A stretch of 64,000 bases of DNA from an uncultured Oscillospiraceae bacterium (lineage in GTDB: Bacteria; Bacillota; Clostridia; Oscillospirales; Acutalibacteraceae): the NCBI GenBank assembly GCA_900541905.1, contig UQLQ01000001.1, forward strand, positions 1 through 64,000, read 5' to 3'. Below the pieces are notes generated by a model, which was given only the letters and a program-made list of their open reading frames with translations, did no database searches and was not told the DNA's origin. Of this stretch, positions 52,422 through 61,535 are shown one piece after another. Position numbers and translations under genes: made by a program. Each line of letters begins with the position of its first letter. Position 1 is the stretch's first letter.

Positions 52422-52450
52422 ATTATACATGACCATAGGGAAAGTATCAA
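52422..52450 (-). promoter_or_regulatory. Promoter of cbiK and the tetrapyrrole cluster
   Basis: Minus strand TTGATA (52445-52450), 17-base spacer, TATAAT (52422-52427). Just downstream an imperfect dyad (GAATACACAT-AC-ATGTGAATC) lies in the leader. Confidence 0.8.
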
Positions 52451-52495
52451 ATATATTTTCCTACTTTTTTTTGTACGGATTTTTATTGGTTCTAT

Positions 52496-52524
52496 TTGAT
52501 TTTTAACCTGTAACGCAGTATAAT
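52496..52524 (+). promoter_or_regulatory. Promoter of the aro operon
   Basis: TTGATT (52496-52501), 17-base spacer, TATAAT (52519-52524), back to back with the cbiK promoter. The leader of about 65 bases has no T-box or attenuator that I can see. Confidence 0.75.
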
Positions 52525-52596
52525 AAAAATAATTCTCAATTTGTAATAAACGATGATTTCGATATAGAAACAGACATGTTGGCAGGAGGAACCGTT

Positions 52597-53616
52597 TTGC
52601 AGTTAAGTGTAAATTTAAAAGAAAAAAGTTATGATATTATCATAGAACACGGTGTATTAAATCGTATTGGAAATTTTGCGGATTTAAATCGAAAAGTGAT
52701 GATTATCAGCGATACCGGCGTACCTATGGAGTATGTAAATACAGTCATGAAACAGTGTCCGCAGGGATATTATCATATTGTTCAGCAGGGAGAGGGTGCA
52801 AAATCATTTCCTGTTTATGAAGAACTGTGCCGAAAATTACTGGACCTGAACTTTACAAGAACAGACTGCATTATTGCACTTGGCGGCGGTGTTATTGGAG
52901 ATTTGGCCGGCTTTGTAGCGTCTACTTATTTGCGCGGCATCGAATTTATCGGTATTCCTACCACCACTTTGTCCCAAATCGACAGCAGTATTGGCGGGAA
53001 AGTGGCCATTAATTTGGAGCATGTAAAAAATATCATTGGTTGTTTTTATCATCCGTCCGTTGTATTAATTGACCCTGAAACGTTAAAGACATTGCCGAAA
53101 CGTCATTTTGTAAACGGTTTGGTGGAAGCGGTGAAAGCAGGCCTGATTTACGACGCTTCCATTTTGGATTTATTTGAGCATGGCAATCCCGAAACGCAGG
53201 TGGATGAAATTATTTATCGTTCTCTGCTGGTGAAAAAAGCGGTAGTGGAACAGGATGAAAAAGAACAGAATTTACGCAAAATACTGAATTTTGGCCATAC
53301 GTTAGGTCACGGCATTGAAAGCGTATACGGGCTTTCGGAATTACTGCATGGCGAATGCGTTGCAATCGGTATGATTCCCATGCTGGAGGAGCAAGTACTG
53401 AAAGAACGTGTATTGCGTATTTATGATAAATTAGGTTTAAAAAGCGATGTAGCTTATAACGCTGATGAAGTATTTGACGTTATGAAAAAAGATAAAAAAG
53501 CACAGGGAGATTCTATTACCGTGGTAAAAGTAAAAGAAGCGGGAAAAGCAACCCTGGAGAAAATTTCAATGGAGCAATTGTATCAATTTTTAAAAGAAAT
53601 CAAACCACAATCATAG
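52597..53616 (+). CDS. aroB: 3-dehydroquinate synthase
   Basis: A 339-residue AroB. It cyclises DAHP to 3-dehydroquinate using NAD and zinc. IALGGGVIGDLAGFVASTYLRG, PTTTLSQIDSSIGGKVAINL, GLVEAVKAGLIYD and NFGHTLGHGIE (metal His) are present. TTG 52597 is the likely start, seven bases after AGGAGG; ATG 52576 lies upstream of that ribosome site. First gene of aroB-aroC-aroEK-aroQ-aroF. Confidence 0.95.
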   Translation: MQLSVNLKEKSYDIIIEHGVLNRIGNFADLNRKVMIISDTGVPMEYVNTVMKQCPQGYYHIVQQGEGAKSFPVYEELCRKLLDLNFTRTDCIIALGGGVIGDLAGFVASTYLRGIEFIGIPTTTLSQIDSSIGGKVAINLEHVKNIIGCFYHPSVVLIDPETLKTLPKRHFVNGLVEAVKAGLIYDASILDLFEHGNPETQVDEIIYRSLLVKKAVVEQDEKEQNLRKILNFGHTLGHGIESVYGLSELLHGECVAIGMIPMLEEQVLKERVLRIYDKLGLKSDVAYNADEVFDVMKKDKKAQGDSITVVKVKEAGKATLEKISMEQLYQFLKEIKPQS

Positions 53617-53633
53617 AAGGAACGGGGCAGCAC

Positions 53634-54767
53634 ATGAAAAGTACATTTGGAGAACACATTCAAATCAGTTTGTTCGGCGAATCTCACGGGGCAGCCATTG
53701 GTGTGAATATCAACGGTTTGGCACCGGGCATAAAGCTGGATTTGGATTTTATACGAGCACAACTGAATAAACGAAAACCAAAAGGAAAAATTTCCACACA
53801 GCGCAAAGAAGCGGACGAATTTGAAATTGTCAGCGGCTTTTTTAACGGCTATACGACAGGAACTCCATTGTGTATTTTCATTCGTAATCAAAGTCAGCAC
53901 AGCAAAGATTACGAAGCCATCAAATACCTTATGCGTCCGTCCCATGCCGATTATACAGCATTTGAAAAATACGGTGGTTTTCAAGATTACCGCGGCGGCG
54001 GACACTTTTCAGGAAGAATTACAGCCCCTCTTGTTGCGGCAGGCGCCATTTGTCTGCAAATTTTAAAACAGAAAGGTATTACAATCGCTACGCACATTGC
54101 TTCCTGTAAAGGGGTTGAAGACGAACCGTTTGGTACTACTGAGGAAGCATTGCTCAAACAAGCGGATAAGCTAAATGACAGCTATTTCCCAACCATCAGC
54201 AGTCAAGTGGAACAAGAAATGGTACAAGTCATTGAACAAGCGCACAGCAACGGCGATTCCGTAGGAGGTATTTTGGAAACGGCAATTGTCAATATGCCTG
54301 CGGGAATTGGGGAACCGTTTTTTGGTTCGATTGAAAGTGTGCTGGCGCATCTTCTGTTCAGTGTACCTGCTGTAAAAGGTGTGCAGTTCGGTTTGGGGTT
54401 TGGCTTTGCTAACTTGTTCGGCAGTCAGGCGAATGACCCGTTTGTGATGAAAGACAAGGTTTGTACCACAACCAATCATAACGGCGGTATCAACGGCGGT
54501 ATCAGCAATGGTATGCCCATTATGATAAAAACGGCAGTAAAGCCTACCCCGTCTATCTATCAGCCTCAGCAGACGGTTGATATTCAAAAAAGAGAAAATG
54601 CGCAGCTGCAAATTCATGGTCGTCATGACCCTGCTATCATTCACCGTGCAAGAGTTGTGGTAGACAGTATGGTTGCCATTGGATTGGTGGATTTGTTTGC
54701 CGACCGTTACGGCTATATGTGGATGGCTCCCAATGAAGATAATAAGGAAAGGAATGACGTGTCATGA
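53634..54767 (+). CDS. aroC: Chorismate synthase
   Basis: A 377-residue FMN-dependent AroC: FGESHGAAIGVNINGLAPG, MRPSHADYTAFEKYGGFQDYRGGGHFSGR (in part), and RHDPAIIHRARVVVDSMVAIGLVD. It converts EPSP to chorismate. Its stop overlaps the start of the aroE-aroK fusion. Confidence 0.96.
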   Translation: MKSTFGEHIQISLFGESHGAAIGVNINGLAPGIKLDLDFIRAQLNKRKPKGKISTQRKEADEFEIVSGFFNGYTTGTPLCIFIRNQSQHSKDYEAIKYLMRPSHADYTAFEKYGGFQDYRGGGHFSGRITAPLVAAGAICLQILKQKGITIATHIASCKGVEDEPFGTTEEALLKQADKLNDSYFPTISSQVEQEMVQVIEQAHSNGDSVGGILETAIVNMPAGIGEPFFGSIESVLAHLLFSVPAVKGVQFGLGFGFANLFGSQANDPFVMKDKVCTTTNHNGGINGGISNGMPIMIKTAVKPTPSIYQPQQTVDIQKRENAQLQIHGRHDPAIIHRARVVVDSMVAIGLVDLFADRYGYMWMAPNEDNKERNDVS

Positions 54768-56044
54768 TGGAATATGGCTTAATCGGAGAAAAATTAGGAC
54801 ATAGCTTTTCAAAAATCATTCATGAGAAGCTGGCGGACTATACCTATGAACTTTGTCCCCTGACCAAAGATGGACTGGATGCTTTTATGACAGCGAAACA
54901 GTTTAAAGCCATTAATGTAACCATTCCGTATAAACAAGACGTCATTCCATATTGTGATGTGCTGGACGATTCAGCAAAAAGAATCGGGGTTGTCAATACC
55001 ATTGTAAACAGAGACGGAAAACTCTTTGGCTATAATACGGATTTTGCCGGTTTTTTATATAACCTGAACGCACACGATATTACATTAAAAGAGAAAAAAG
55101 TGATGATATGCGGCAGCGGCGGTACTTGTAAAACGGTAACAGCGGTGGCGGAATATATGGGAGCAAAAGAAATTTTGGTGGTAAGCCGTTCCAAAAAAGA
55201 AAATACCGTTACATATGAAGAATGTATCCGGCACAAAGATGTAGATGTGATTGTAAATGCTTCTCCTAAGGGAATGTATCCCAACAATGGGGAAAGTCCG
55301 TTGGATTTATCAAATTTTCCAAACTGTAAGGCGGTTGTGGATGTAATCTATAATCCGTTGAAAACCAGATTGCTGCAGCAGGCGGAACAGCTTGGCATGA
55401 AGGCAGTCAATGGTTTGGAGATGTTGGTAGCGCAAGCAAAATTTGCAGTGGAACATTTTTTGTCGACAGAAATCGAAAATGATAAAATCGGCCAAATTAC
55501 GCTGGAATTGCTAAAACAGCTAACCAATATTGTGCTAATCGGAATGCCCAGCAGCGGAAAAACGTTAACAGGAAAAGCACTTTGCAAGTATATTGATAAA
55601 ACATTTGTAGATACAGACGCTGTGATTGTAGAGCGTTCAGATATGAGCATCAAAGAGATGTTTGCCCAACATGGGGAAGCGTATTTTCGCCAATGGGAAC
55701 ATGATGTCATAGAAGAACTCTCCAAACAAAATGGGTTGATTATTGCAACCGGCGGCGGTGCGATTAAAAATGAAGAAAATATTCAGAATTTAAAGCAAAA
55801 CGGCGTTGTTATGTTTATTGACAGAGACTTGGAGCATCTGCTTGTAACAGATGACCGTCCGTTGTCTAAAGATGCAGATGCGGTTGCCAAACTGTATGAA
55901 GAACGTTATCCTCTTTATACAAAATACGGAGATTTGAGGGTTCCAAATAATTATCCTATGGAGATTTCTCAGCAGGAACTGGACGAACTCATGAATACGA
56001 TTTTGGGGGGCTACCATGAAATTCTTTGTCATCAATGGGCCTAA
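54764..56044 (+). CDS. aroE-aroK: Fused shikimate dehydrogenase / shikimate kinase
   Basis: A 426-residue fusion. Residues 1 to about 255 are AroE (GLIGEKLGHSFSKIIH, NVTIPYKQDVIPYCD, the NADP loop ICGSGGTCKT, NASPKGMYP). Residues about 262-426 are AroK (VLIGMPSSGKTLTGKALCK P-loop, DTDAVI, ATGGGAI). Two consecutive shikimate pathway steps in one polypeptide. Overlaps aroC by four and aroQ by 29 bases. Confidence 0.95.
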   Translation: MMEYGLIGEKLGHSFSKIIHEKLADYTYELCPLTKDGLDAFMTAKQFKAINVTIPYKQDVIPYCDVLDDSAKRIGVVNTIVNRDGKLFGYNTDFAGFLYNLNAHDITLKEKKVMICGSGGTCKTVTAVAEYMGAKEILVVSRSKKENTVTYEECIRHKDVDVIVNASPKGMYPNNGESPLDLSNFPNCKAVVDVIYNPLKTRLLQQAEQLGMKAVNGLEMLVAQAKFAVEHFLSTEIENDKIGQITLELLKQLTNIVLIGMPSSGKTLTGKALCKYIDKTFVDTDAVIVERSDMSIKEMFAQHGEAYFRQWEHDVIEELSKQNGLIIATGGGAIKNEENIQNLKQNGVVMFIDRDLEHLLVTDDRPLSKDADAVAKLYEERYPLYTKYGDLRVPNNYPMEISQQELDELMNTILGGYHEILCHQWA

Positions 56045-56456
56045 TTTGAATATGCTCGGCATTCGTGAGCCGGCTATTTACGGCAAAACTACATACGCAG
56101 ACTTGGTGCGTTTGGTGGAACAAGCGGCAAAAGAACTGCAGGTAGAAGTGGAAATCTTGCAAAGCAATCACGAAGGAACGCTTGTAGATGAAATTCAGCG
56201 CGCCTATTATGAAGCGGACGGCATTGTCATCAATCCCGCAGCATACACGCATACAAGCGTTGCTGTTTTAGATGCTCTGAAGGCAGTGGCCTTGCCCGCG
56301 GTGGAAGTACATATCTCCAATGTAAAAGAGAGAGAAGAGTTCCGACAGATTTCTTACGCAGGTCAAGCTTGCTTTCATACCGTTATGGGAGAAGGCATTG
56401 AAGGATACCGCATTGCCATGCGGGTATTAAAAGAAAAATTGACTCAGCAGTCATAA
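56016..56456 (+). CDS. aroQ: 3-dehydroquinate dehydratase, type II
   Basis: A 146-residue type II dehydroquinase: MKFFVINGPNLNMLGIREPA, EILQSNHEGTLVDEIQRA, NPAAYTHTSVAVLDAL and VEVHISNVKEREEFR, with catalytic Tyr and His. Overlaps the kinase domain's last codons, with GGGGGG-containing ribosome site upstream. Confidence 0.96.
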   Translation: MKFFVINGPNLNMLGIREPAIYGKTTYADLVRLVEQAAKELQVEVEILQSNHEGTLVDEIQRAYYEADGIVINPAAYTHTSVAVLDALKAVALPAVEVHISNVKEREEFRQISYAGQACFHTVMGEGIEGYRIAMRVLKEKLTQQS

Positions 56457-56489
56457 CGATAGATTCGGCTTTGAAAGGACAGATAGTAT

Positions 56490-57506
56490 ATGATTATTAC
56501 CATGAAAAAAGATGCTCCTGAGCAGGAAATTAAAAACCTGATGGAGTCTATTGAAGCAAAAGGCGTTAAAGTCACCATGATTCAAGGTACCAATTACAAC
56601 GTATTTGGTCTTGTTGGCGATACCACAGTCATTGACGACAGAATGATTACGGCAAATCCTTACGTAGATAATGTAAAGAGAATTGCCGCACCGTATAAAA
56701 AAGCAAACCGTTTGTTCCATCCATTGGATTCCGTGATTGATGTAGACGGTATCAAAGTGGGAGGAAAAGAAAAAATAGTCGTGATTGGCGGCCCTTGCTC
56801 CGTTGAGGGTGAGGAATCCATCATGCGTATTGCAAAAGAAGTAAAAGAGGCAGGCGGCTGTATGCTGCGCGGTGGTGCGTACAAACCAAGAACTTCTCCA
56901 TATTCTTTCCAAGGCATGGGGTTAGAAGGATTAAAATGCATGTATAAAGCAAAACAAGCATACAACATGCCAATTGTCAGTGAATTGATGAGTGAGAAAA
57001 AATTGGATGAATTTGAGGAATATGTTGACCTAATTCAAGTTGGTGCTCGCAATATGCAAAACTTTGACTTGCTTAAAGCTTTGGGCAAAAGCAAAAAGCC
57101 TGTTTTGCTAAAACGCGGTCTTGCCAATACCATGGAAGAGTGGATTATGGCGGCAGAATACATTATGGCAGGCGGTAACGAAAATGTCATTATGTGTGAA
57201 CGCGGTATTCGTACCTTTGAAACTTACACCAGAAATACTTTGGATTTAAGCGTAATTCCGATTATTAAATCCAAAACACACTTGCCAATTATCATTGACC
57301 CATCCCACGCAACGGGTGACAGAAAATTGGTGGAATCCATGTCATTGGCAGCAATTGCTGCGGGTGCGGACGGCTTGATTATCGAAGTGCATGACAATCC
57401 TGAATGTGCATGGTCTGACGGCGCACAATCTGTGACTCCCGATGCATTCAAGACTTTAATCGAAAAAGGCAAGAAAATTGCAAATGTAATTGGCAGGGAT
57501 ATGTAA
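56490..57506 (+). CDS. aroF: 3-deoxy-7-phosphoheptulonate synthase
   Basis: A 338-residue DAHP synthase of the type Ibeta family. An N-terminal ferredoxin-like regulatory domain (MIITMKKDAPEQEIKNLME) precedes the barrel: VIGGPCSVEGEESI, GGAYKPRTSPYSFQG, LKRGLANTMEEW, IIDPSHATGDR. It is the first step of the pathway but the last gene of this block. Followed by a terminator. Confidence 0.95.
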   Translation: MIITMKKDAPEQEIKNLMESIEAKGVKVTMIQGTNYNVFGLVGDTTVIDDRMITANPYVDNVKRIAAPYKKANRLFHPLDSVIDVDGIKVGGKEKIVVIGGPCSVEGEESIMRIAKEVKEAGGCMLRGGAYKPRTSPYSFQGMGLEGLKCMYKAKQAYNMPIVSELMSEKKLDEFEEYVDLIQVGARNMQNFDLLKALGKSKKPVLLKRGLANTMEEWIMAAEYIMAGGNENVIMCERGIRTFETYTRNTLDLSVIPIIKSKTHLPIIIDPSHATGDRKLVESMSLAAIAAGADGLIIEVHDNPECAWSDGAQSVTPDAFKTLIEKGKKIANVIGRDM

Positions 57507-57517
57507 TCCCTTATTCT

Positions 57518-57553
57518 AAAAAGCTCATTTCACCAAAAAGAAATGAGCTTTTT
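57518..57553 (+). terminator. Terminator between aroF and aroA
   Basis: AAAAAGCTCATTTC / GAAATGAGCTTTTT with an eight-base loop. Lies 24 bases before aroA; some read-through is likely because no strong promoter was seen for aroA. Confidence 0.85.
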
Positions 57554-57576
57554 GATTCAAACGGAGTGAACGATTC

Positions 57577-58845
57577 ATGAAAGTAAAAGTATATCCTTCT
57601 GTTTGTACAGGAGAAATACAAATACCACCTTCCAAAAGTATGGCGCATCGTGCGATAATGTGTGCCTCTTTGGCAAAAGGCAAAAGCGTTATTTCAAATA
57701 TTGCGTATTCTGACGATATTTTGGCTACCATTGCAGGTATGCGAGCATTGGGTGCATCCATTATGATGGAGAAAGATACCGTTGTGATAGAAGGCATACA
57801 ATCTTTGCCGCAAAAACCGTTACAGGTAGATTGCAATGAATCAGGTTCTACCCTGCGCTTTTTTGTGCCGTTGTTTACGTTATCAGGTCAGCCCATTACT
57901 TTTTTGGGCAGAAATCGGTTGTTAAAGCGTCCGCAGGGAGTATATCAAACAATGTTTGAACAGCAGGGACACCGTTTTGAACAAACGGAACAGCAGCTTA
58001 TTGTGCAGGGTGCGCTAAAAGCAGGTTCCTATGAAATTGATGGAAGTATCAGCTCCCAATTCATCACAGGCCTATTGTTTGCTTTGCCGCTTTTGGAGCA
58101 GGATTCCATAATTCATATCAAGCCTCCGTTTGAATCCCGTTCTTACATTGAACTAACCTTGCAAATGCTCAAAACTTTTGGCGTAACAGCAGAATTTCAA
58201 GACAACCATACACTATATATTCCGGGCAATCAGTCCTATCAAGCTTGTGATTACGCCGTGGAAGGCGACTATTCTCAAATGGCATTCTATGCCGTTTTGG
58301 CAGCAATTCAAAATGATTTATATTGTAAGGGTGTCACTTCTTCCTCTAAACAGGGAGATAAAGCGATTCTATCCATTCTGGAAGCTTGTAATTGCAAGAT
58401 AGAGCCCAAACAAGAAGGGTATCTTGTACATAAAAGTGAGCTGACGGCTACGGAGATTGATTTGGCGGATTGTCCCGATTTGGGGCCTGTTTTAAACGTG
58501 CTGGGAATGTACGCAAAGGGTACGACTCGTATTTATCATGCAGCACGTTTGAGATACAAAGAATCCGACCGTATTGCCGCCATGGAAGAGGAACTGAAAA
58601 AATTCCATACGGATATTACCACGACGGAAGATGAAATTTTTATCAAGGGAAAACCGACCTATTGTTGTGAACAGGAGCTGTCAGGACATACAGACCATAG
58701 AATTGTAATGAGTATGACAGTGGCTGCTTTGTGCAGTGAAACTCCTGTTGTCATCAATGGGGCAGAATGTATCAATAAATCTTATCCAAACTTTTTTGAG
58801 GATATACAATCCATAGGCGGCAGAATTGAGGTGTTGGAGCCGTGA
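57577..58845 (+). CDS. aroA: 3-phosphoshikimate 1-carboxyvinyltransferase
   Basis: A 422-residue EPSP synthase: PPSKSMAHRAIMCASLAKG, NESGSTLRFFVPLF, SSQFITGLLFALPLL, RLRYKESDRIAAMEEEL and SGHTDHRIVMSMTVAAL. Adds enolpyruvate from PEP to shikimate-3-phosphate. Stop overlaps tyrA start (GTGA). Confidence 0.95.
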   Translation: MKVKVYPSVCTGEIQIPPSKSMAHRAIMCASLAKGKSVISNIAYSDDILATIAGMRALGASIMMEKDTVVIEGIQSLPQKPLQVDCNESGSTLRFFVPLFTLSGQPITFLGRNRLLKRPQGVYQTMFEQQGHRFEQTEQQLIVQGALKAGSYEIDGSISSQFITGLLFALPLLEQDSIIHIKPPFESRSYIELTLQMLKTFGVTAEFQDNHTLYIPGNQSYQACDYAVEGDYSQMAFYAVLAAIQNDLYCKGVTSSSKQGDKAILSILEACNCKIEPKQEGYLVHKSELTATEIDLADCPDLGPVLNVLGMYAKGTTRIYHAARLRYKESDRIAAMEEELKKFHTDITTTEDEIFIKGKPTYCCEQELSGHTDHRIVMSMTVAALCSETPVVINGAECINKSYPNFFEDIQSIGGRIEVLEP

Positions 58846-59693
58846 TAGCAAAAAACAGTGTGATTTTAATTGTAGGCTTAGGCCTCATTGGCGGAAGTTA
58901 TGCAAAAGGTTTGAAAAAGCATGGTTACACGGTATATGCCATCAGCAGAGGGCAGGGAACCATTGACTATGCTTTGGAAAACGGCATCATTGATAAAGGA
59001 ACCATACAGGAAGATCCTGAAATCATCAGTCAGGCAGACTATATCGTTTTTGGACTATATCCCCATACCATGATTGACTGGATTGCCCGCAATCAGCAGT
59101 ATTTCAAATCAGGTGCGATTATCACAGATGTATGCGGGGTAAAATGCAACGTGGTTGATGTAGTGCAAGATTTTCTGCGCAAAGATGTAGAATTTATTGG
59201 TTCCCATCCAATGGCCGGTAAGGAAGTAAGCGGCGTGCAGTACAGTGATGATGCTATTTTTCACTCTGCAAACTTTATTATAACGCCAACAGAACAAAAT
59301 ACGGAAAAAGGTATCGCGTTTGCAAAAGAATTGGCAGAGTTACTGGAGTTTTATCACGTTGCAATTATTACTCCACAGGAACACGATAAGATGATTGGTT
59401 TTGTATCTCAATTAACCCATGCAGTAGCGGTCAGTTTGATGAACACAAGTGATAATACCCATTTAAAAGAATATACGGGAGATTCTTTCAGAGATTTAAC
59501 CCGTATTGCGAAGATAAATGAGACATTGTGGAGCGAACTGTTCTTTTTGAATAAAAAGAATTTGGTTCAGGAAATTGATGATTTTGTTGCCGAGTTAGAA
59601 AATCTAAAACAAAAAATAGCAGATGAAGATGAAGAAGGCATCAAAAAACTATTTATTCAGTCTACGGAACGAAGAAAACAATTTGATAAATAA
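58842..59693 (+). CDS. tyrA: Prephenate dehydrogenase
   Basis: A 283-residue NAD-dependent enzyme of tyrosine synthesis: ILIVGLGLIGGSYAKGLKKHG, TDVCGVKCNVVD, FIGSHPMAGKEVSGVQYSD, and SQLTHAVAVSLMN. No C-terminal ACT domain, so no obvious tyrosine feedback site in this protein. GTG start overlapping aroA. Followed by a terminator. Confidence 0.92.
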   Translation: MIAKNSVILIVGLGLIGGSYAKGLKKHGYTVYAISRGQGTIDYALENGIIDKGTIQEDPEIISQADYIVFGLYPHTMIDWIARNQQYFKSGAIITDVCGVKCNVVDVVQDFLRKDVEFIGSHPMAGKEVSGVQYSDDAIFHSANFIITPTEQNTEKGIAFAKELAELLEFYHVAIITPQEHDKMIGFVSQLTHAVAVSLMNTSDNTHLKEYTGDSFRDLTRIAKINETLWSELFFLNKKNLVQEIDDFVAELENLKQKIADEDEEGIKKLFIQSTERRKQFDK

Positions 59694-59694
59694 G

Positions 59695-59738
59695 AAAAGA
59701 CGAAAGGAACGAATCAAACCATTCTTTTCGTCTTTTTC
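59695..59738 (+). terminator. Terminator after tyrA
   Basis: AAAAGACGAAAGGAA / TTCTTTTCGTCTTTT, one G-T pair, T-rich tail. Confidence 0.85.
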
Positions 59739-59846
59739 TTTTTTATTTACTAAAAAATGGAATGTTTTACGATTCGTTTGCAAATACTATAGGAATATAT
59801 GTTAAAATAACAGTACAAATCAATCGTAATCATAGGAGGGTCTACG

Positions 59847-61535
59847 ATGAAATTTTCTCAAATGGAGTATCAGCGTCCTGATGTAGATGGAATGATAGAA
59901 CAGTATAAACAAATTACAGAACGGTTTCCAAATTGTAAAAATGCCAAAGAGCAAATGAAATGTATTTTGGAACATGAATCCATTATGAAGGCGTATCAAA
60001 CAATGAGCACGCTTGCGTACATTCATAACAGTATTAATACCGCAGATGAATTCTATGCACAGGAAAAGGCGTTCTACAACGAAAAATCTCCTGTGATACA
60101 GGAGTATGAACAAGCCTTTCTGCAAGTTGTGTATGATTCCAGATTCAGAAAAGAACTTGAGAAAGAAGTGGGCATCTTGTTTTTTGGAAATATTAAAGTT
60201 GCACTGCGTTCATTTTCACCTGAAATTATCCCTCTTTTGCAGCAGGAAAATGAGTTGACTACAGAATATCAAAAGCTGCTGGCATCTGCCAAAATTGAAT
60301 TTGACGGCAAAGAATTGAATCTTTCCACCATAACCACTTATCTACAGGATTTAGACAGAACCGTAAGAAAAGAAGCTTGGAAAAAATGCGCCGCCTTTTT
60401 TGAGGAGCATGCGCAAAAATTGGATGAAATTTATGATCAGTTGGTCAAAAACAGAGATGAACAAGCGCGTAAATTGGGATATGCCAATTATGTGCAGCTG
60501 GGATATGACCGTTTGGGACGAAATTGTTACAGAGCCTCCGACGTCAAAGTGTTCCGAGACCAGATTATACGAGATTTGGTTCCCGTGACTGTAACCATAC
60601 GTAAGATGCAGGCACAGCGAATTGGCGTAGATGAGATAAAATTACACGATACAGGTGTTTCTTTTACAGACGGCAATCCAAAGCCCAACGGCGAAACACA
60701 GGAACTGGTGTCCGCGGCACAAAAAATGTATGATGAAATGAGTCCCAAGACATCAGAGTTTTTTACCTTTATGAGAGAAAACGAGCTGTTCGATTTGGAG
60801 AGTAAACAAAATAAAGCAGGCGGCGGTTACTGTACAGAACTGCCTGATTATCAGTCTCCGTTCATTTTCTCTAATTTTAACGGTACCTCCGGCGATGTGG
60901 ATGTGTTGACACATGAAGCAGGTCATGCATTTGCGGCATATCAGGCCCGTAATATGGAGATTCGTGAAAATGCAAGTACCACAATGGAAACAGCGGAAGT
61001 GCATTCTATGACCATGGAACTGATGGCACGCCCTTGGGCAGAGTTGTTTTTTGGAAATGACGCTGAAAAATTCCGTGTATTTCAGTTGGAGTCTGCCCTT
61101 AACTTTATTCCGTATGGTTGTTTGGTAGATGAGTTTCAACATGAAGTATATGAAAATCCAAAATTAACGCCGCAGGAACGCAAAAAATTATGGCTGAAAT
61201 TAGAGAAGAAATATCGTCCGTGGCTGGATTTTGATAATCTGCCATTCTTCAAAGACGGAGGAGGATTCCAAAAACAGCATCATATTTATTGTTATCCGTT
61301 TTATTATATTGATTATTGTTTGGCCCAAACGGTTGCCTTGGAATTCTGGAGTAAATCAAATAGGGACTGGAAAAAAGCGTTTGATGAATATTTAACATTT
61401 GTAAGCGCTGCAGGCACCAAAAGTTTTGTACAATTAATCAAAGATTCTGAGTTGGATTCTCCTTTTGAAGACGGTTGCGTAAAAGAATTAAGCGCAGAAG
61501 TGGTTCAATGGATGGAACAACATCGTATTAAGTAG
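59847..61535 (+). CDS. M3 family oligoendopeptidase (PepF-like)
   Basis: A 562-residue M3 metallopeptidase with the zinc motif LTHEAGHAFAAYQ (HExxH) and a downstream Glu helix (TMETAEVHSMTMEL). Cytoplasmic enzyme of peptide turnover; PepF members are about 560-600 residues. AGGAGGG precedes the ATG. Its 3' end overlaps the convergent flippase gene by eight bases. Confidence 0.92.
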   Translation: MKFSQMEYQRPDVDGMIEQYKQITERFPNCKNAKEQMKCILEHESIMKAYQTMSTLAYIHNSINTADEFYAQEKAFYNEKSPVIQEYEQAFLQVVYDSRFRKELEKEVGILFFGNIKVALRSFSPEIIPLLQQENELTTEYQKLLASAKIEFDGKELNLSTITTYLQDLDRTVRKEAWKKCAAFFEEHAQKLDEIYDQLVKNRDEQARKLGYANYVQLGYDRLGRNCYRASDVKVFRDQIIRDLVPVTVTIRKMQAQRIGVDEIKLHDTGVSFTDGNPKPNGETQELVSAAQKMYDEMSPKTSEFFTFMRENELFDLESKQNKAGGGYCTELPDYQSPFIFSNFNGTSGDVDVLTHEAGHAFAAYQARNMEIRENASTTMETAEVHSMTMELMARPWAELFFGNDAEKFRVFQLESALNFIPYGCLVDEFQHEVYENPKLTPQERKKLWLKLEKKYRPWLDFDNLPFFKDGGGFQKQHHIYCYPFYYIDYCLAQTVALEFWSKSNRDWKKAFDEYLTFVSAAGTKSFVQLIKDSELDSPFEDGCVKELSAEVVQWMEQHRIK

